64,000 nt of DNA, from assembly GCF_001010805.1 (NCBI RefSeq), contig NZ_CP011477.1:2185001-2249000 (forward strand). The letters are read 5' to 3'. This document shows positions 39,527 to 48,985 of the stretch, piece after piece (position 1 is the first letter of the stretch; each line of letters opens with the position of its first letter). The notes under the pieces were generated by a model, which saw only the letters and a list, made by a program, of their open reading frames with translations, searched no databases and had not been told where the DNA came from. The stretch is from Spongiibacter sp. IMCC21906. Its GTDB lineage: Bacteria > Pseudomonadota > Gammaproteobacteria > Pseudomonadales > Spongiibacteraceae. The translations under genes were made by a program, and so were the position numbers.

Positions 39527-39970
39527 ATGCCCAACTACAAAAAAATTATTGTTGCTGTCGATTTGTCTGAAGAAGCAGAGCCGGTCATGCGCCGCGCGGC
39601 AGGTATGGCAAAACATCACGGTGCCGAACTCCACCTTCTGCACGTTGTAGAGCACCTCAGCATGGCCTATGGCGGCGATATCCCCATGGACTTCGCCAGT
39701 ATTCAAGAACAGTTACAAGAGCAAGCCAGTGATCACATGGCCACTTTAGGCGACCGATATGGCGTCGCCGCTGACTACCGTCACTTGTTAACTGGCCAAG
39801 CCGATCGACAAATCCATGACCTCAGTGAAGAACTCGGCGCAGACTTAATCATTCTGGGCAGTCATGGCAGAAAAGGCTTTGCCCTGCTGCTGGGGTCGAC
39901 AGCCAACAGTGTTCTTCACGGTGCCACCTGCGACGTGCTGGCCGTGCGAGTCGGTAAATCAGAAGAGTAG
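39527..39970 (+). CDS. Universal stress protein UspA family
   Basis: This 147-residue single-domain protein shows the family start KKIIVAVDLSEEAEPVMRRA. The ATP-binding type motif GSHGRKGFALLLGSTANSVLHGATCDVLAV ends the domain. The G-2x-G-9x-G(S/T) spacing is present, so it belongs to the nucleotide-binding Usp group. Such proteins are induced by starvation and stress. A hairpin follows its stop codon. Confidence 0.93.
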   Translation: MPNYKKIIVAVDLSEEAEPVMRRAAGMAKHHGAELHLLHVVEHLSMAYGGDIPMDFASIQEQLQEQASDHMATLGDRYGVAADYRHLLTGQADRQIHDLSEELGADLIILGSHGRKGFALLLGSTANSVLHGATCDVLAVRVGKSEE

Positions 39971-39996
39971 CTTGCCTCGAAGGCTATCGAGGCAAG
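39971..39996. terminator. Hairpin between convergent uspA and uup
   Basis: A perfect 10-bp stem CTTGCCTCGA/TCGAGGCAAG with a 6-nt loop begins directly after the uspA stop codon. It lacks a T-tract. Its position between convergent genes suggests a termination or transcript-stabilising role. Confidence 0.55.
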
Positions 39997-40026
39997 TGGC
40001 CAACCACACTATTGGCTCAACTCGAT

Positions 40027-41919
40027 TTATTCAGACAACTCCATCCAGCGCTCTAGGCACGCATCCAACTCAGCTTGCTTATCGCTCATCTCTGCCATGG
40101 CTGCGGCAATCACATCAGCCGCTTGCTGATAAAATTCGGCTTGCCCAGACTGATCTGCCAATATCGCCAGCTCTTTTTCGAGCTGATCGATACGGGCAGG
40201 CAAGCTGTCCAATTCCCGCTGATCTTTGTAGCTCAGTTTCTTCGCTTTGGGCGCTGCCACAGGGGCGCTGGCTTTTGCTTTTGTTTCGGGTTTTGCCTCC
40301 ACAGCAGCCTTGTCGCTTCGTGCGGCAAGACGCGCTTGATACGCAGCAACATCACTATATCCGCCAACATGTTCACTAATGCGGCTATTGCCTTCAAACA
40401 GCAAGCAACTGCTGGCAACACTATCGACAAAGGCTCGATCGTGGCTTACCAACAACACGGTGCCGGTAAATTCCACCAACAGGCTTTCAAGTAAATCCAG
40501 CGTATCCATGTCCAGGTCGTTGGTCGGTTCATCCATCACCAATACGTTTGCAGGCTGACTGAACAAACATGCGAGCTGCACTCTAGCTCGCTCACCGCCA
40601 GACAACACCCCAAAATGGCTACGGGCCCGCTCTGGGGTAAAGAGAAAGTCGCTCAAATAACTCATGATATGGCGATCTTTACCATTGATAGTGACGCTAT
40701 CACTACCCTGGCCAACAATATCCACAACCCGCTTATCTTCATCAAGGCGATCACGAAGCTGGTCAAAATACGCCACATTTAACTTGCTGCCACTGCGAAT
40801 ACTGCCGCTGTCGGCCTCAAGCTCGCCAAGAATCAGCTTCAGCAATGTGGTTTTACCCACCCCATTGGGACCAAGCAGCGCCAACTTATCGCCACGACAA
40901 ACCAGTAACGACAAATTCTTAACCAGCTGTTTGCCGCCTATTTTAAAGCTCACGTCTTTAAGTTCTGCGACAATTTTTCCGGTTTGATCGGCCTGGTTTA
41001 CCGTTACTTTCGCACTGCCACCCAGCTCGCGACGCTGGGAGCGCTCACGGCGCATTTGCTCCAGCGCCCTGACACGACCCTCATTGCGGGTTCGTCTGGC
41101 TTTAATGCCTTGGCGTATCCACACTTCTTCTTCGGCCAAGCGTTTATCAAACAGCGCGTTGTGCTCAGCCTCAATTTTTAAATTTTGCTCACGCAGTTCT
41201 AAATAACGCGGATAGTTACACTGGTAGCTGATTAAATGCCCCCTATCCAACTCGATAATCCGAGTCGCCAGTTTTTCGATTAACGCCCGGTCATGGCTCA
41301 CAAACAGTACACAGCCACTAAAATTCAACACACTTTGCTCAAGCCAAAGTATGCCTTCGATATCTAAATGGTTCGTGGGCTCGTCTAATAGCAAAATATC
41401 AGGCTCAGACACCAGCGCCCGTGCTAATGAGACCCGTCTTCGCCAGCCACCGGACAGCTCATTAAGCTTGGCATCTGCCTGCAAGTCCAATTTGGTGAGA
41501 ATGCTGTCGATGCGTTGTTGAAACAACCAGCCATCGGCATTTTCAATATCCCGTTGCAGCCGCTCCATTTCCTTCAGGTCCGCCTCAGAAGGATTACTGG
41601 CGGCAAGCTCATGGTAACGGCTCAATACCGCGCCCAATTCTGACAAGCCCCCGGCAACAACCTCAAAAACACTGTCATTTTCGCCCGCAAAATCCAGTGT
41701 TTGCTCCATGCGGCTCACAACCAGTCCCGGCTGTCGCCAAAGATCACTCGCATCGGCCTGCATACTGCCATCCACAACTTTCAGTAAAGTCGATTTGCCA
41801 GAGCCGTTTCGGCCTAGCAAACAAACCCGCTCACCGGGGTCTAACTGCAGCTCTGCGTTATCAAAAATAATTTGCTGGCCAATACTGTGCTGCAACTGTG
41901 TTGCGCGTAGCAAAGTCAT
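40027..41919 (-). CDS. uup: ABC-F ATPase Uup
   Basis: Uup is a soluble ABC-F protein acting on ribosomes and linked to transposon excision and replication-fork phenotypes. From ATG 41919 it is 630 residues with two ATPase domains. The first has GRNGSGKST, LSGGWRRR and LLLDEPTNHLD. The second has GPNGVGKTT, LSGGERARVQLA and VMDEPTNDLD. A linker with RRTRNEGRVRALEQMRRER and a C-terminal coiled coil (residues about 560-630) identify Uup rather than EttA. The frame extends upstream to 41964 without support. Confidence 0.93.
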   Translation of the reverse strand: MTLLRATQLQHSIGQQIIFDNAELQLDPGERVCLLGRNGSGKSTLLKVVDGSMQADASDLWRQPGLVVSRMEQTLDFAGENDSVFEVVAGGLSELGAVLSRYHELAASNPSEADLKEMERLQRDIENADGWLFQQRIDSILTKLDLQADAKLNELSGGWRRRVSLARALVSEPDILLLDEPTNHLDIEGILWLEQSVLNFSGCVLFVSHDRALIEKLATRIIELDRGHLISYQCNYPRYLELREQNLKIEAEHNALFDKRLAEEEVWIRQGIKARRTRNEGRVRALEQMRRERSQRRELGGSAKVTVNQADQTGKIVAELKDVSFKIGGKQLVKNLSLLVCRGDKLALLGPNGVGKTTLLKLILGELEADSGSIRSGSKLNVAYFDQLRDRLDEDKRVVDIVGQGSDSVTINGKDRHIMSYLSDFLFTPERARSHFGVLSGGERARVQLACLFSQPANVLVMDEPTNDLDMDTLDLLESLLVEFTGTVLLVSHDRAFVDSVASSCLLFEGNSRISEHVGGYSDVAAYQARLAARSDKAAVEAKPETKAKASAPVAAPKAKKLSYKDQRELDSLPARIDQLEKELAILADQSGQAEFYQQAADVIAAAMAEMSDKQAELDACLERWMELSE

Positions 41920-42014
41920 AAAAAATAGTCCACTGTGACACTGTGAGTGCGCTTGTTTGCGCAATGACTTTCGATAAACTGTGTTTTTACCGAGTTGATG
42001 AGGGGCGTTATTAA

Positions 42015-43955
42015 ATGAATTTTATGAGGCTGAATTTTCTAGTCCTCTTCATGTCACTGCAAGTTTTGCCAGCGCAAGCCGCCCTCCCTTTGGATGAAGC
42101 GCGCAAATTATACAGTGACGCCATTGAGCATATAAGACGTGGCAGGATCAGTGCCGCAGAAAATCTTGCGCCTCAGCTCAAAGATTACGCACTTTACCCT
42201 TATTTAGAGCTAGAACTGATCAAATCCCAACTCAATCAGCTCTCTAGCCAAACTATCGACACGTATTTACAAGAATACGGCAATACCATTGTCGGCCAAC
42301 GTATCCGCATTGCCTGGGTTAACTTGATGGTGCGCCGCCAGGATTGGCCAGGATTTTTACGCTACTACACCGGTCACGGTGGTGATGACATGCAATGCGT
42401 GGCAATACGCGCACTTCGCGACACCGGTCAGACCCAGGCCGCATTGGCAAAAGCGGGCGAGCTATGGAAAACCGGCCACTCACTGCCCGATATTTGTGAT
42501 GCCAGCCTGTATTTTTGGAATAACTCCTTATCAGCAACAGAAAAAACCCAACAGTATTGGCTGCGCGCAGAACTGGCCTTAGAAGAACGGCAGTATTCCC
42601 TTGCTAAGTACCTATTAGGCAAAGTTTCTGCAGACCCCGTTTATATTGAGCTGATTAGCCGGCCGTCACTGCTATACCACCGTCACTCTTCGCTACCCGT
42701 CAATGATCACAGCAGAATCATCGCAACGCACAGTTTAATGCGCTTGGCCCGGATCGATTTTGATCGCGCCAATGATCTTTGGCATCAAATTGATCGCCGT
42801 CTGCAACTCAATCCCGCTCAAAATTACGTGCTAAGAGATGCTATGGCCCGGCAAATTATTGCCGGTGATGCTGACTATGCCCGCGATTGGCTTAAAGCCA
42901 ATGACCCTGACTATGAAGATCCCTACCTCACCGAGTGGCGTATTCGCCTAGCGTTAAAAGATGGTGATTGGGTGGCCATACAGAGATTGATTAGCTTTTT
43001 GCCCCCAGAACTCGAAAACAAAGCCGATTGGCGGTATTGGTGGGCCCGCGCCGATATTATTCTGCAGGGCGAAATCACCGCCACAACCCGGGAAATTTTA
43101 AAAAATCTAGCGGCCGAACGTGGCTATTACAGCTTTATGGCGGCAGACCTTTTAGACAAGCCCTATCAATTAGCGGGTCAACGAACCTTGATTCCTGCGC
43201 TGGTTTCAGAGGTGACCCAACGCAGCGCCATTCAACGGGCCCGGGAACTGCACTGGCATGAGCAACGCTACACAGCCAGGCTGGAGTGGGCCAATGCCAT
43301 GCTCACCCTAAATCGTAACGAACAAGTCGCCGCAGCGCAGCTGGCTCAAGACTGGGGCTGGAATCATCAAGCAATTATGACTGCCATTCACGCCAAAGAA
43401 TGGGATGATTTGGAACTGCGCTTTCCGGCACCATTTAGCGATGAATTCAAGAAAGCCGCCAAGAAGCGCGACCTGGATTTAAAGTGGATTTACGCCATAG
43501 CTCGACAAGAAAGCGCCTTTGCAGAAGATGCCCGCTCTCCCGTAGGGGCCAGAGGACTTATGCAGCTCATGCCCGGCACCGCCAGAATTATCGCCCGAAA
43601 AATGGGCACCACCGCCAGGGAAGCAGACTTGATTGTAGCGGAGAAAAATATCGCCATGGGCAGCTATTATCTAGAGCAATTAATGGCGCAATTCGGCAAT
43701 AACCGAATATTGGCAACGGCAGCCTATAACGCCGGACCAAACCGAGTAGAACGGGTACTGCTCCGACAAGAACAGGACTATCCCGCCGATATATGGATTG
43801 AGAATCTACCTTATGGCGAAACTCGGGAATACATCAAAAACGTTCTCGCGTTCAGTATCATTTACGGTAAAAAGCTTGATATGGACGGCCCGCTGCTTGC
43901 CAAGCACGAGCGTCAAATTGGCCCCAATGTGCTAAAAACCGCCGCAAAAAACTAG
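42015..43955 (+). CDS. slt: Soluble lytic murein transglycosylase
   Basis: Slt70-type enzymes cleave peptidoglycan to anhydromuropeptides in the periplasm. The 646-residue protein has a signal peptide (RLNFLVLFMSLQVLPAQA) and a long helical superhelix, then the linker domain. The SLT catalytic domain holds the catalytic glutamate in IARQESAF, then GLMQLMPGTA and AYNAGPNRV. Length is typical (E. coli 645). A GAGGGG site lies 10 nt before the ATG. uup and slt are divergent, as in Pseudomonas. Confidence 0.95.
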   Translation: MNFMRLNFLVLFMSLQVLPAQAALPLDEARKLYSDAIEHIRRGRISAAENLAPQLKDYALYPYLELELIKSQLNQLSSQTIDTYLQEYGNTIVGQRIRIAWVNLMVRRQDWPGFLRYYTGHGGDDMQCVAIRALRDTGQTQAALAKAGELWKTGHSLPDICDASLYFWNNSLSATEKTQQYWLRAELALEERQYSLAKYLLGKVSADPVYIELISRPSLLYHRHSSLPVNDHSRIIATHSLMRLARIDFDRANDLWHQIDRRLQLNPAQNYVLRDAMARQIIAGDADYARDWLKANDPDYEDPYLTEWRIRLALKDGDWVAIQRLISFLPPELENKADWRYWWARADIILQGEITATTREILKNLAAERGYYSFMAADLLDKPYQLAGQRTLIPALVSEVTQRSAIQRARELHWHEQRYTARLEWANAMLTLNRNEQVAAAQLAQDWGWNHQAIMTAIHAKEWDDLELRFPAPFSDEFKKAAKKRDLDLKWIYAIARQESAFAEDARSPVGARGLMQLMPGTARIIARKMGTTAREADLIVAEKNIAMGSYYLEQLMAQFGNNRILATAAYNAGPNRVERVLLRQEQDYPADIWIENLPYGETREYIKNVLAFSIIYGKKLDMDGPLLAKHERQIGPNVLKTAAKN

Positions 43956-43959
43956 CACT

Positions 43960-44775
43960 TTACGCCACATCCATCACCTCCACCACGGCACCGGTTTTTA
44001 AGATTCCGGTGCTTCGGTGGATCGCGTTTTGCCCAAACAACACCTGACCACTCGCGCCACACTGACGTTTAAGCAGCTCAAACACCTTGCGTTCACGCTC
44101 GCCTGTGTCCGGATCGATAGTGGGAATAGCACAGCGCGCACAAGGTTTGACCAGGTCGATCTCCACCCCATTTATTTTCAAGCGCCGCCAGCGATCCTCT
44201 TCAAAGGCTTGCGCACCTGAAATAATAATATTGGCTCTAAAACGACGTGGATCCAAGTCTTGGCCATAGGCCTGACTCAATGCTGCGATAGATGCTTCAG
44301 TACAGATCAACAGAGGAAATCCATCGGCCAGGCCGACTTCATCACCCGGCTCGGCATAATTCTGATCGACCTGCCGCACCACTCCATCGGGGATGTAACA
44401 CAGCCGCAATGTCTTAGCAAACTGCTCCCTCAGCCATGATGCTGCCGCATCGCCCATATCCACCACCTCACACTCATCCCCCCATATCGAAGCAGTAAAC
44501 CTAAACCCTGCCGGCATTAACGGTAGCGTGAGTGTTTGACCTGGCGTGTCTAAATTCTCTATCAACAGCTCCGACGCCAATAAACTGGCTTTAAAGCGGC
44601 TCATCTTAGGTAACTGCCGCTGGGTGACAAACCGGCCCCGCTCGTCCACCACCATCCAGCGCCGGTCGTTTTCAAAACCTCTGGCGGTTAACGCCAGGCT
44701 ATTGTGACTCGCACCCTGAAATGACTTTAGTGGATAGCGCCACAACGCCGATACCAATAAGCTCACCCTTCGCAA
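43960..44775 (-). CDS. MOSC domain protein (YcbX-like)
   Basis: This 271-residue protein has an N-terminal beta-barrel MOSC_N domain (ALWRYPLKSFQGASHNSLAL). The C-terminal MOSC domain contains the conserved molybdenum-cofactor cysteine region KPCARCAIPTIDPDTGER. It lacks the C-terminal 2Fe-2S domain of E. coli YcbX. Relatives (YcbX, mARC) reduce N-hydroxylated compounds using sulfurated Mo cofactor. It overlaps the glutaredoxin-like gene by 13 bp, so the two are co-translated, and a thiol redox partner is plausible but unproven. Confidence 0.87.
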   Translation of the reverse strand: MRRVSLLVSALWRYPLKSFQGASHNSLALTARGFENDRRWMVVDERGRFVTQRQLPKMSRFKASLLASELLIENLDTPGQTLTLPLMPAGFRFTASIWGDECEVVDMGDAAASWLREQFAKTLRLCYIPDGVVRQVDQNYAEPGDEVGLADGFPLLICTEASIAALSQAYGQDLDPRRFRANIIISGAQAFEEDRWRRLKINGVEIDLVKPCARCAIPTIDPDTGERERKVFELLKRQCGASGQVLFGQNAIHRSTGILKTGAVVEVMDVA

Positions 44776-45014
44776 GCTCCAATAAAGCTTAAAACGCTAG
44801 CTTCATCAAAGGGCCAATTCAGCTCCTTGCCCGACACCGTATCCCGCAATACCGGAATTTTCTCACCATACTGATCTAACAAATGATCATTATCAGCAAT
44901 GTCTATCAACTCGACTTCCCACTCGTAACCTTGGGCTAACTGATTAGCCAACACCGCCTCTGCTAATTCACAGAGGTGACACGCCGAGGTTCCCAATAAT
45001 TGCAGCAGTCTCAC
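44763..45014 (-). CDS. Glutaredoxin family protein
   Basis: This small thioredoxin-fold protein has a CHLC redox motif (LLGTSACHLCELAEAVL), cis-proline region EKIPVLRDT and a short C-terminal helix, like the DUF836 glutaredoxin-like family. The longest frame starts at ATG 45026, but that codon lies in the T-run of the amtB terminator and has no ribosome-binding site. GTG 45014 (83 residues) has GGGAGGT 4 nt upstream and is preferred. The gene overlaps the following MOSC gene. Confidence 0.8.
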   Translation of the reverse strand: MRLLQLLGTSACHLCELAEAVLANQLAQGYEWEVELIDIADNDHLLDQYGEKIPVLRDTVSGKELNWPFDEASVLSFIGACEG

Positions 45015-45029
45015 TCTACCTCCCATAAA

Positions 45030-45065
45030 AAAACCGGTGCAGGCTTGAAGCCTGACACCGGTTTT
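45030..45065 (-). terminator. Terminator between amtB and the glutaredoxin gene
   Basis: A long hairpin pairs AAAACCGGTG with CACCGGTTTT (45030-45039/45056-45065) and continues inward with CAGGC/GCCTG across a one-base bulge. On the minus strand seven T residues follow, ideal for ending amtB transcription. The plus strand is also T-rich after the stem. Confidence 0.9.
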
Positions 45066-45084
45066 ATTTTATCCTGAAAATAGC

Positions 45085-46392
45085 TTACAAGTCGTAACCC
45101 ACTTCGTTGTGGCCCACCAAATCCAGACCTTCGCTTTCTTCGTCTGGCGTCACTCGTAAACCGACTAAAGCATCAATCACTTTAAACAACAGGTAGCTCA
45201 CCACCGCGGTATAGGCAAAGGTGGCTCCAATACCAATAAGCTGAACCTTTAGCTGCTGAACAATGCTCACGCCCTCGGCCAAGCCTTGGCCTGAAAACAC
45301 GCCCAGTTCAGAGCTGGCAAAGATGCCCGCCAAAAAGGTGCCCAAAATACCGCCCACACCATGCACCGGGAAAACATCGAGAGAATCATCGATTTTCCAA
45401 ACCTGCTTCATTGCCAGCGTGCAGTAAAAGCACACAAAGCCAGCAGACAAACCAATCACGATGGCGCCACCAGGACCAACATAACCCGATGCAGGGGTAA
45501 TGGTGCCCAAGCCAGCCACCATACCTGTTACGGCGCCAAGCGCACTCGGTTTGCCAAATTTCACCCACTCAATAAACGACCAGGTCAGGCAACCTGTTGC
45601 TGCGGACAAATGTGTAACCAGCATCGCCATGCCGGCATCGCCATTGGCGGCAAGCGCACTACCCGCGTTAAAACCAAACCAGCCTACCCACAACAAACCC
45701 GCACCGGTAAAGGTCATAGTCAAATTGTGCGGCGGCAACGCCATTTGTCCAAACCCTTGCCGTTTGCCCAACACCAGCGCAGCAACCAAGGCGGCCACAC
45801 CTGCCGTAATGTGCACCACCGTGCCACCAGCAAAGTCCAACAAGCCTAACTCGGCCAACCAGCCACCGCCCCACACCCAATGGGTAATTGGCGCATAGAC
45901 CAAAATCAACCACAATGCAGAAAACAGCATGACGGCAGAAAAGCGAATCCGCTCAGCAAAGCCACCTATAATGAGCGCCGGGGTAATAATGGCAAAGGTC
46001 ATTTGAAACATAATAAAAACCGTTTCAGGAATATCGCCACTCAGAGAATCTTCGCCAACGCCGTACAAAAACGCTTTATCCAAAGAGCCCATAAACCCAT
46101 TGCCATCAGCAAAGGCAATACTGTAACCGACCATAACCCACAGTAAAGATGCAAGACAGGTAATGCTGAAACACTGCATTAAAATGCTGAGAATATTTTT
46201 GCTGCGAACCAAGCCACCATAAAACAGCGCCAGCCCCGGCAAGGTCATCAGCAACACTAACGCCGTCGACGTTAACATCCATGCCGTATTAGCTTCACTC
46301 AAGCCTTGGGAAAATCCCCATTGCGGTGCAGCCATCAACACTAGAAAACCGGCAACAACACGAACCGGCGAGTGAGTAAGGTTTTTAATCAC
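45085..46392 (-). CDS. amtB: Ammonium transporter AmtB
   Basis: AmtB conducts ammonium across the inner membrane as a trimer. From GTG 46392 (GGAG 8 nt upstream) the precursor is 435 residues with a signal peptide (GFLVLMAAPQWGFSQG) and eleven membrane helices. The conserved aspartate and first pore histidine are in LLDFAGGTVVHITAGV, and the second pore histidine is in HGVGGILGTFLAGIF. No glnK gene is adjacent on either side, unlike the usual glnK-amtB pair, so the PII partner must be elsewhere. Confidence 0.94.
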   Translation of the reverse strand: MIKNLTHSPVRVVAGFLVLMAAPQWGFSQGLSEANTAWMLTSTALVLLMTLPGLALFYGGLVRSKNILSILMQCFSITCLASLLWVMVGYSIAFADGNGFMGSLDKAFLYGVGEDSLSGDIPETVFIMFQMTFAIITPALIIGGFAERIRFSAVMLFSALWLILVYAPITHWVWGGGWLAELGLLDFAGGTVVHITAGVAALVAALVLGKRQGFGQMALPPHNLTMTFTGAGLLWVGWFGFNAGSALAANGDAGMAMLVTHLSAATGCLTWSFIEWVKFGKPSALGAVTGMVAGLGTITPASGYVGPGGAIVIGLSAGFVCFYCTLAMKQVWKIDDSLDVFPVHGVGGILGTFLAGIFASSELGVFSGQGLAEGVSIVQQLKVQLIGIGATFAYTAVVSYLLFKVIDALVGLRVTPDEESEGLDLVGHNEVGYDL

Positions 46393-46903
46393 AAATAGTC
46401 TCCACTCAAATTTTATACGCACTACCAACGAGCAAACGCCCAGCAATTGCACCAATATGCAGCGTCATGAATACTGCAGCATTATTGGAGCAAAGTCCCC
46501 AATGGCCGTTATTACATTGGAAATTCAATTACTTACAAGTAAAAAGCATTATTAGTACAAACTGAATAACATTCTATTCAGTTCACATATTCCATTCCAA
46601 ATAGAATCGCACCAGATTAAAGCAAAATACATGCCTACTTTTGGAACACATGCACTACTTGTGGTCGTAGCGACAAGGTTGCTCGCTTCAAAAATCCAGA
46701 TAAATCTTGGTAGAACGAATCTTTTACTTATCTCAAGGGTGATACCTTGTTCTGCACACTAATGACGTACTTAAAGCCTGACGTTTGTGAGCAGCCCCCT
46801 TGATAGTGAATTGTTGTTCAAGGGTTGAGCGAAAATTTAAGGAGCCCGGTATACTTCCGCCCTCACCTCACTCCCTTATTAATAGCGACAATGACAGGAC
46901 ACC
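46393..46903. other. Gene-free divergent gap between amtB and the RNA methyltransferase
   Basis: No gene is supported in these 511 bp. Near the right end a TATACT hexamer (46850-46855) with a loosely placed TTGAGC (46825-46830, 19-bp spacer) may serve the methyltransferase gene. A sigma-54 type GG-N10-GC promoter for amtB was looked for and not found. The middle part is AT-rich without repeats. Confidence 0.4.
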
Positions 46904-47677
46904 ATGAGCGACTCGGAAAACTACCAGCAGCGCAAAGCCTTCTTCGCACAGATGCTGACAATATACGGCCGCAAGCCTGTATTAGAAGCACTTCAAGATG
47001 ACGCAATTGCGGTCTATAAGCTCCATCTGGCTTCCAGTAATCGTGAAGATGGTCAAATCCGGAAAATGCGCGAGCTGGCAGAAAAGCGTGGGGTTATTAT
47101 TGAAATGCACGATCGGCAAGCCCTGTCGCGCATTTCAAAAAATGGTAAACAGGATCAGGGCGCCGCTGCAGATTTGCAGTTATCCGGTCTTAAAGACGCG
47201 AGTGAATTAAGTCAACAAACCGCTACCGGGCAGCGGCAGTTTATTGCCCTTGACCGGATCACCAATCCTCAAAACCTTGGCATGATAATCCGCTCTGTTG
47301 CCGCCAGCGGCATTGATGGATTGATTCTGCCCCGTAAAGGCTGTGCAGCGCTGTCACCCTTGGTGATAAAAAGCAGCGCGGGTACCTTGTTTCGAGCCCC
47401 CATTTTTCTTTGTGACGATTTAAGCAGTTGCCTGAGCAAACTTAAAAACGACGGCACCCGGCTCTGTGCACTTTCTTCCCACGCCAAGCAATCGCTGCTC
47501 ACCGATAACTATCAGGGAAGCAGCGTGTATGTGCTGGGAAACGAAACAGATGGAGTCAGTCCAGCAATTAGCAAGCTCTGCCAACAACAGCTCAGCATTC
47601 CTATGCACAACGGTGTGGAATCCCTCAATGTCGCCATTACCGCTGCATTGATTGCATTTTCGTCGGCCGGAAATTAA
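46904..47677 (+). CDS. SpoU/TrmH-family RNA 2'-O-methyltransferase
   Basis: This 257-residue methyltransferase uses S-adenosylmethionine to methylate a ribose in rRNA or tRNA. The three SPOUT motifs are present: ITNPQNLGMIIRSVAASG (motif 1), YVLGNETDGVS (motif 2) and IPMHNGVESLNVAITAALIAF (motif 3). An N-terminal substrate-binding L30-like domain (residues about 1-90) precedes them. It resembles RlmB but the substrate cannot be assigned from sequence. GACAGGA precedes the ATG. Confidence 0.9.
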   Translation: MSDSENYQQRKAFFAQMLTIYGRKPVLEALQDDAIAVYKLHLASSNREDGQIRKMRELAEKRGVIIEMHDRQALSRISKNGKQDQGAAADLQLSGLKDASELSQQTATGQRQFIALDRITNPQNLGMIIRSVAASGIDGLILPRKGCAALSPLVIKSSAGTLFRAPIFLCDDLSSCLSKLKNDGTRLCALSSHAKQSLLTDNYQGSSVYVLGNETDGVSPAISKLCQQQLSIPMHNGVESLNVAITAALIAFSSAGN

Positions 47678-47765
47678 TACTTGGACTATCTACCGAGGAG
47701 GGTCGTTAAAAATGAGCGCCCCTGTAATGAGCGCTGTCGGGACAATTTTTGAAAGAAATGGCATG

Positions 47766-47783
47766 AGCTGCTGACAAGCAGCT
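47766..47783. terminator. Short hairpin between convergent genes
   Basis: A 6-bp stem AGCTGC/GCAGCT lies between the methyltransferase and the VWA gene. It has no T-tract and is weak. Confidence 0.3.
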
Positions 47784-47808
47784 TATTGCTCACACCAATA
47801 AGTCATCA

Positions 47809-48984
47809 TTACTTAGCAAGATACGTCATTGCCGCCTCTAACCCTGCCAACGTCATGGGGTACATGTGGCCGTCCATGACCTCTTCAACCATATGAATAC
47901 TGTGGGTCCAGCGCCACTCTTCTGGTGGTGTCGGGTTTATCCATACGACTTTATGGTAAGTGTCTTTCAGACGCTTCATCCACACGGCGCCAGATTCTTC
48001 GTTCCAATGCTCGACACTGCCGCCCGGCTGGGCAATTTCATAGGGCGACATTGCCGCGTCGCCCACAAAAATAATTTTGTAGTCAGAGCTGTATTTATGC
48101 ATTACATCCAGTAAGGAGATACGCTCCATATGACGGCGAACATTGTTATCCCATACCGACTCATAGATAAAGTTATGGAAGTAAAAATACTCCATATGCT
48201 TAAACTCGGTGCGAGCGGCTGAAAATAACTCTTCGCAGACCTTGATGAAGGGGTCCATCGAACCGCCCACATCAAAGAACAACAAAACCTTAACGGCGTT
48301 GTGGCGCTCAGGCACCATTTTCAGATCTAACAAACCGGCATTTTTTGCGGTGGACGAAATTGTGTCACCAATATCCAACTCTTCAGTCGCACCAGTGCGA
48401 GCAAATTTTCGCAATCTACGCAACGCCACTTTAATATTGCGGGTGCCCAGCTCGACGCTGTCATCCAAATTTTTAAAGTCTCGGCGCTCCCACACCTTGG
48501 TGGCTTTTTTGTTCATGCTTTCGCCACCAATGCGAATTCCTTCAGGGTTATATCCGCTATGGCCGTAAGGCGACGTGCCGCCGGTACCTATCCATTTGTT
48601 GCCACCAGCGTGACGGCCTTTTTGCTCTTCAAGACGCTTTTTAAATTCTTCTATCAGCTTGTCCAGCCCGCCCATAGACTTTATTTGCGCTTTTTCTTCG
48701 TCGCTGAGCTGCTTCATAAATTCACGACGCAGCCAGTCATCGGGAATCATCGCTTCGATAATATCGTCTAAATCCGACAATTCGCTAAAATAACGCGCAA
48801 AGGCCAAGTCAAAGCGATCGTAGTATTTCTCGTCCTTGACCATGCATAGGCGAGCGAGTTGATAAAACTCGTCCACATCCATAAAAGCCAAACGTTGCTG
48901 CAGGCCTTCTAGCACGTCCAGCAGCTCCCGAGTGGTGACGGGAATGCCGCTATTTTTAAGCCCAAGAAAAAACTGAACCAGCAT
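47809..48984 (-). CDS. VWA domain protein, CoxE-like
   Basis: This 391-residue cytoplasmic protein has an N-terminal helical region and a C-terminal von Willebrand A domain of the CoxE/DUF58-like type. The metal site motif reads DVGGSMD (residues about 238-244), where the canonical pattern is DxSxS, so the first serine is glycine. It follows the MoxR ATPase with a 1-bp gap. MoxR-VWA pairs act as chaperone-like systems that insert cofactors or activate protein complexes. No obvious client gene is adjacent, so the target is unknown. Confidence 0.85.
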   Translation of the reverse strand: MLVQFFLGLKNSGIPVTTRELLDVLEGLQQRLAFMDVDEFYQLARLCMVKDEKYYDRFDLAFARYFSELSDLDDIIEAMIPDDWLRREFMKQLSDEEKAQIKSMGGLDKLIEEFKKRLEEQKGRHAGGNKWIGTGGTSPYGHSGYNPEGIRIGGESMNKKATKVWERRDFKNLDDSVELGTRNIKVALRRLRKFARTGATEELDIGDTISSTAKNAGLLDLKMVPERHNAVKVLLFFDVGGSMDPFIKVCEELFSAARTEFKHMEYFYFHNFIYESVWDNNVRRHMERISLLDVMHKYSSDYKIIFVGDAAMSPYEIAQPGGSVEHWNEESGAVWMKRLKDTYHKVVWINPTPPEEWRWTHSIHMVEEVMDGHMYPMTLAGLEAAMTYLAK

Positions 48985-48985
48985 A

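Noticed and set aside
46393-46700. Sigma-54 promoter or NtrC sites upstream of amtB
   Set aside because: TGCACCA-like half-sites occur but no GG-N10-GC pair with correct spacing was found on the minus strand.
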